A stretch of DNA of 51,488 nt from contig CAKQRB010000071.1 in assembly GCA_934271195.1 (NCBI GenBank), forward strand, positions 1-51,488, read 5' to 3'. Under the pieces are notes generated by a model. The model was not told where the DNA came from and did not search any database. It saw only the letters and a program-made list of their open reading frames with translations. The number at the start of each line of letters is the position of its first letter. Position 1 is the stretch's first letter. The translations under genes were made by a program, and so were the position numbers. This DNA comes from an uncultured Alphaproteobacteria bacterium (GTDB taxonomy: Bacteria > Pseudomonadota > Alphaproteobacteria > RF32 > CAG-239). This document shows positions 50,554 through 51,488 of this stretch, one piece after another.

Positions 50554-51446
50554 ATGCTAAAGAACAATAAACATAATGTTTTATTTGTTACCATTGATAG
50601 TTGCCGTTATGACACAGCCATCAATTCTCATCTTCCTTTTCTTTCCTCTTTATCAAAAATAAAAAAAGGAGAGGCTCCAAGCTCTTATACTTTACCCTCT
50701 CATATTTCTTATTTTTCAGGGATTTTGCCTAATTTAATTGACGGTGACCAATACTTGGATGGTATAGATCAAATATGGCGCTCTGTTAATGCTAAAGTTC
50801 GCAATAAAAAGGTTGCTATCACCTTTGATGGAATAAACATTATTGATTATTACCAAAAACAAAATTATAGTGTTGTAGGAGTCGGCGGAGTATCCTTTTT
50901 TAAAAAGAATAAAAATAATATATTACCATCGTTATTTAATAATTTTATACATTTTTCTAAAACGTCTAAAGAAAATTCTTTAATTCGTTCGGCCGAAGAA
51001 AGTCCTTTAATTAATCAGAATATAGAAACAATCCTCCAGAATATTCATCAGAATCAGCCATTCTTTTTATTTATAAATTGTCCAGAAACTCATATTCCTT
51101 ATAATTGTCCTATTTCTCAAGATATTGACGAAAATTATATAAAATTGATTTCTAAAATATATTCTTTAGATTTCATTAAAAACATTGACAAACAACATCC
51201 TATTATCTTATCTCCTGAGGAACGAAATATTATTTTAAATCAACAAAAAAATCTTTAGAATGGATAGACCAACAACTATCTATTCTTGTAAATAAATTAC
51301 CCCAAAATAAATTAGAAACACTTGTTATTGTTCTATCTGATCATGGAGAAGAGCTTGGTGAAGGGGGAAGAATTGGTCACGCCCATGTTCATCAAACTGT
51401 TATGGAGGTGCCTATTTGGTGCGGCATTTTAAGGAGACAAAAATGA
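50554..51446 (+). CDS. Sulfatase-like hydrolase, frame interrupted at an A7 tract
   Basis: The first frame (50554-51258, 234 codons) opens NVLFVTIDSCRYDTA, a sulfatase/phosphatase metal-site strand. SSYTLPSHISYFSGILP then covers the usual nucleophile region. It ends QQKNL-stop. One base back, a second frame continues KSLEWIDQQLSILVNKLPQ, then VLSDHGEELGEGG, GHAHVHQTVMEVPIW and a stop at 51444, restoring the family's C-terminal metal site. The switch falls in A7 (51245-51251). A -1 slip at A-AAA-AAT, transcript slippage, phase variation or a read error would all explain it. The full product would have about 297 residues. A further gene overlaps its end. Confidence 0.7.
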
Positions 51447-51488
51447 ATATAAAAAAATGTATACTACACGGAGGTTTTGCGAAAAAAG
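51443..51488 (+). CDS. Start of an unidentified gene, cut by window edge
   Basis: ATG at 51443 has AAGGAG 8 bases upstream and overlaps the sulfatase stop as ATGA. Only MNIKKCILHGGFAKK is visible, too little for a family call. It is probably in an operon with the sulfatase-like gene. Confidence 0.45.
   Translation, partial: MNIKKCILHGGFAKK

Overview
The window looks like the chromosome of an AT-rich alphaproteobacterium, probably an uncultured host-associated lineage near the Rhodospirillales. The evidence is the alphaproteobacterial flagellar regulator FlaF, a GST-fold protein with the C-terminal signature of the division factor FzlA, the gene order yceD-rpmF-plsX-fabH-ihfA-merR, and an RHH_4-type ribbon-helix-helix protein. 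The genus assignment is inference; no rRNA is present.

Layout. 1-2.9 kb: the end of a cysteine-rich secreted protein, flaF, a periplasmic solute-binding protein and fzlA. 3.4-9.2 kb: a complete leftward RND efflux operon (adaptor, pump, outer-membrane channel). 9.4-13.4 kb: a tandem-duplicated FlaF-like gene and the rod/L-ring operon flgF-flgG-flgA-flgH. 13.4-14.3 kb: interspersed repeats, a small helix-turn-helix gene and its structured leader RNA. 14.4-22 kb: EF-hand protein, MtaD-type deaminase, EamA transporter, an unusual solenoid protein, small heat-shock protein, RHH protein, structured intergenic elements and a histidine-phosphatase-like protein. 22-29 kb: tRNA-Pro(GGG), porin, DNA glycosylase, the fatty-acid/ribosome/IHF operon, BamE, tRNA-Pro(TGG) and a silent fragment of the cysteine-rich gene. 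29-34 kb: OprB-like porin, single-chain glycyl-tRNA synthetase, HAD phosphatase and tRNA-Gln(TTG). 34.1-41.8 kb: an AT-rich mobile island with a giant serine recombinase/restriction-modification fusion, a second serine recombinase, a Rep-like protein and an Xre regulator. 41.9-45.2 kb: an autotransporter with a structured leader RNA. 45.4-49.1 kb: a Gtr-like surface-glycan modification cassette. 49.4 kb to the end: a 20-residue-repeat secreted protein, an unknown protein, and a sulfatase-like gene whose frame shifts at an A7 tract.

The most interesting signal is a pair of leader-like RNAs with the same architecture (about 14.09-14.26 kb and 44.98-45.18 kb, both minus strand). Each has a sigma70-type promoter, a 5' hairpin, two long nested stems, a 7-bp pseudoknot whose 3' strand lies directly against an intrinsic terminator, then a small palindrome and the Shine-Dalgarno sequence of the next gene. 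I do not recognise either as a known riboswitch or sRNA class. Second is the single-ORF fusion of a serine integrase to a type IIG-like restriction-methylation enzyme. The two halves are held in frame by a T8 tract, and a gain or loss of one base would separate them. Third is a cysteine-rich surface protein gene with a promoterless 3' copy 28 kb away that shares a conserved noncoding flank, as expected of a silent recombination cassette.
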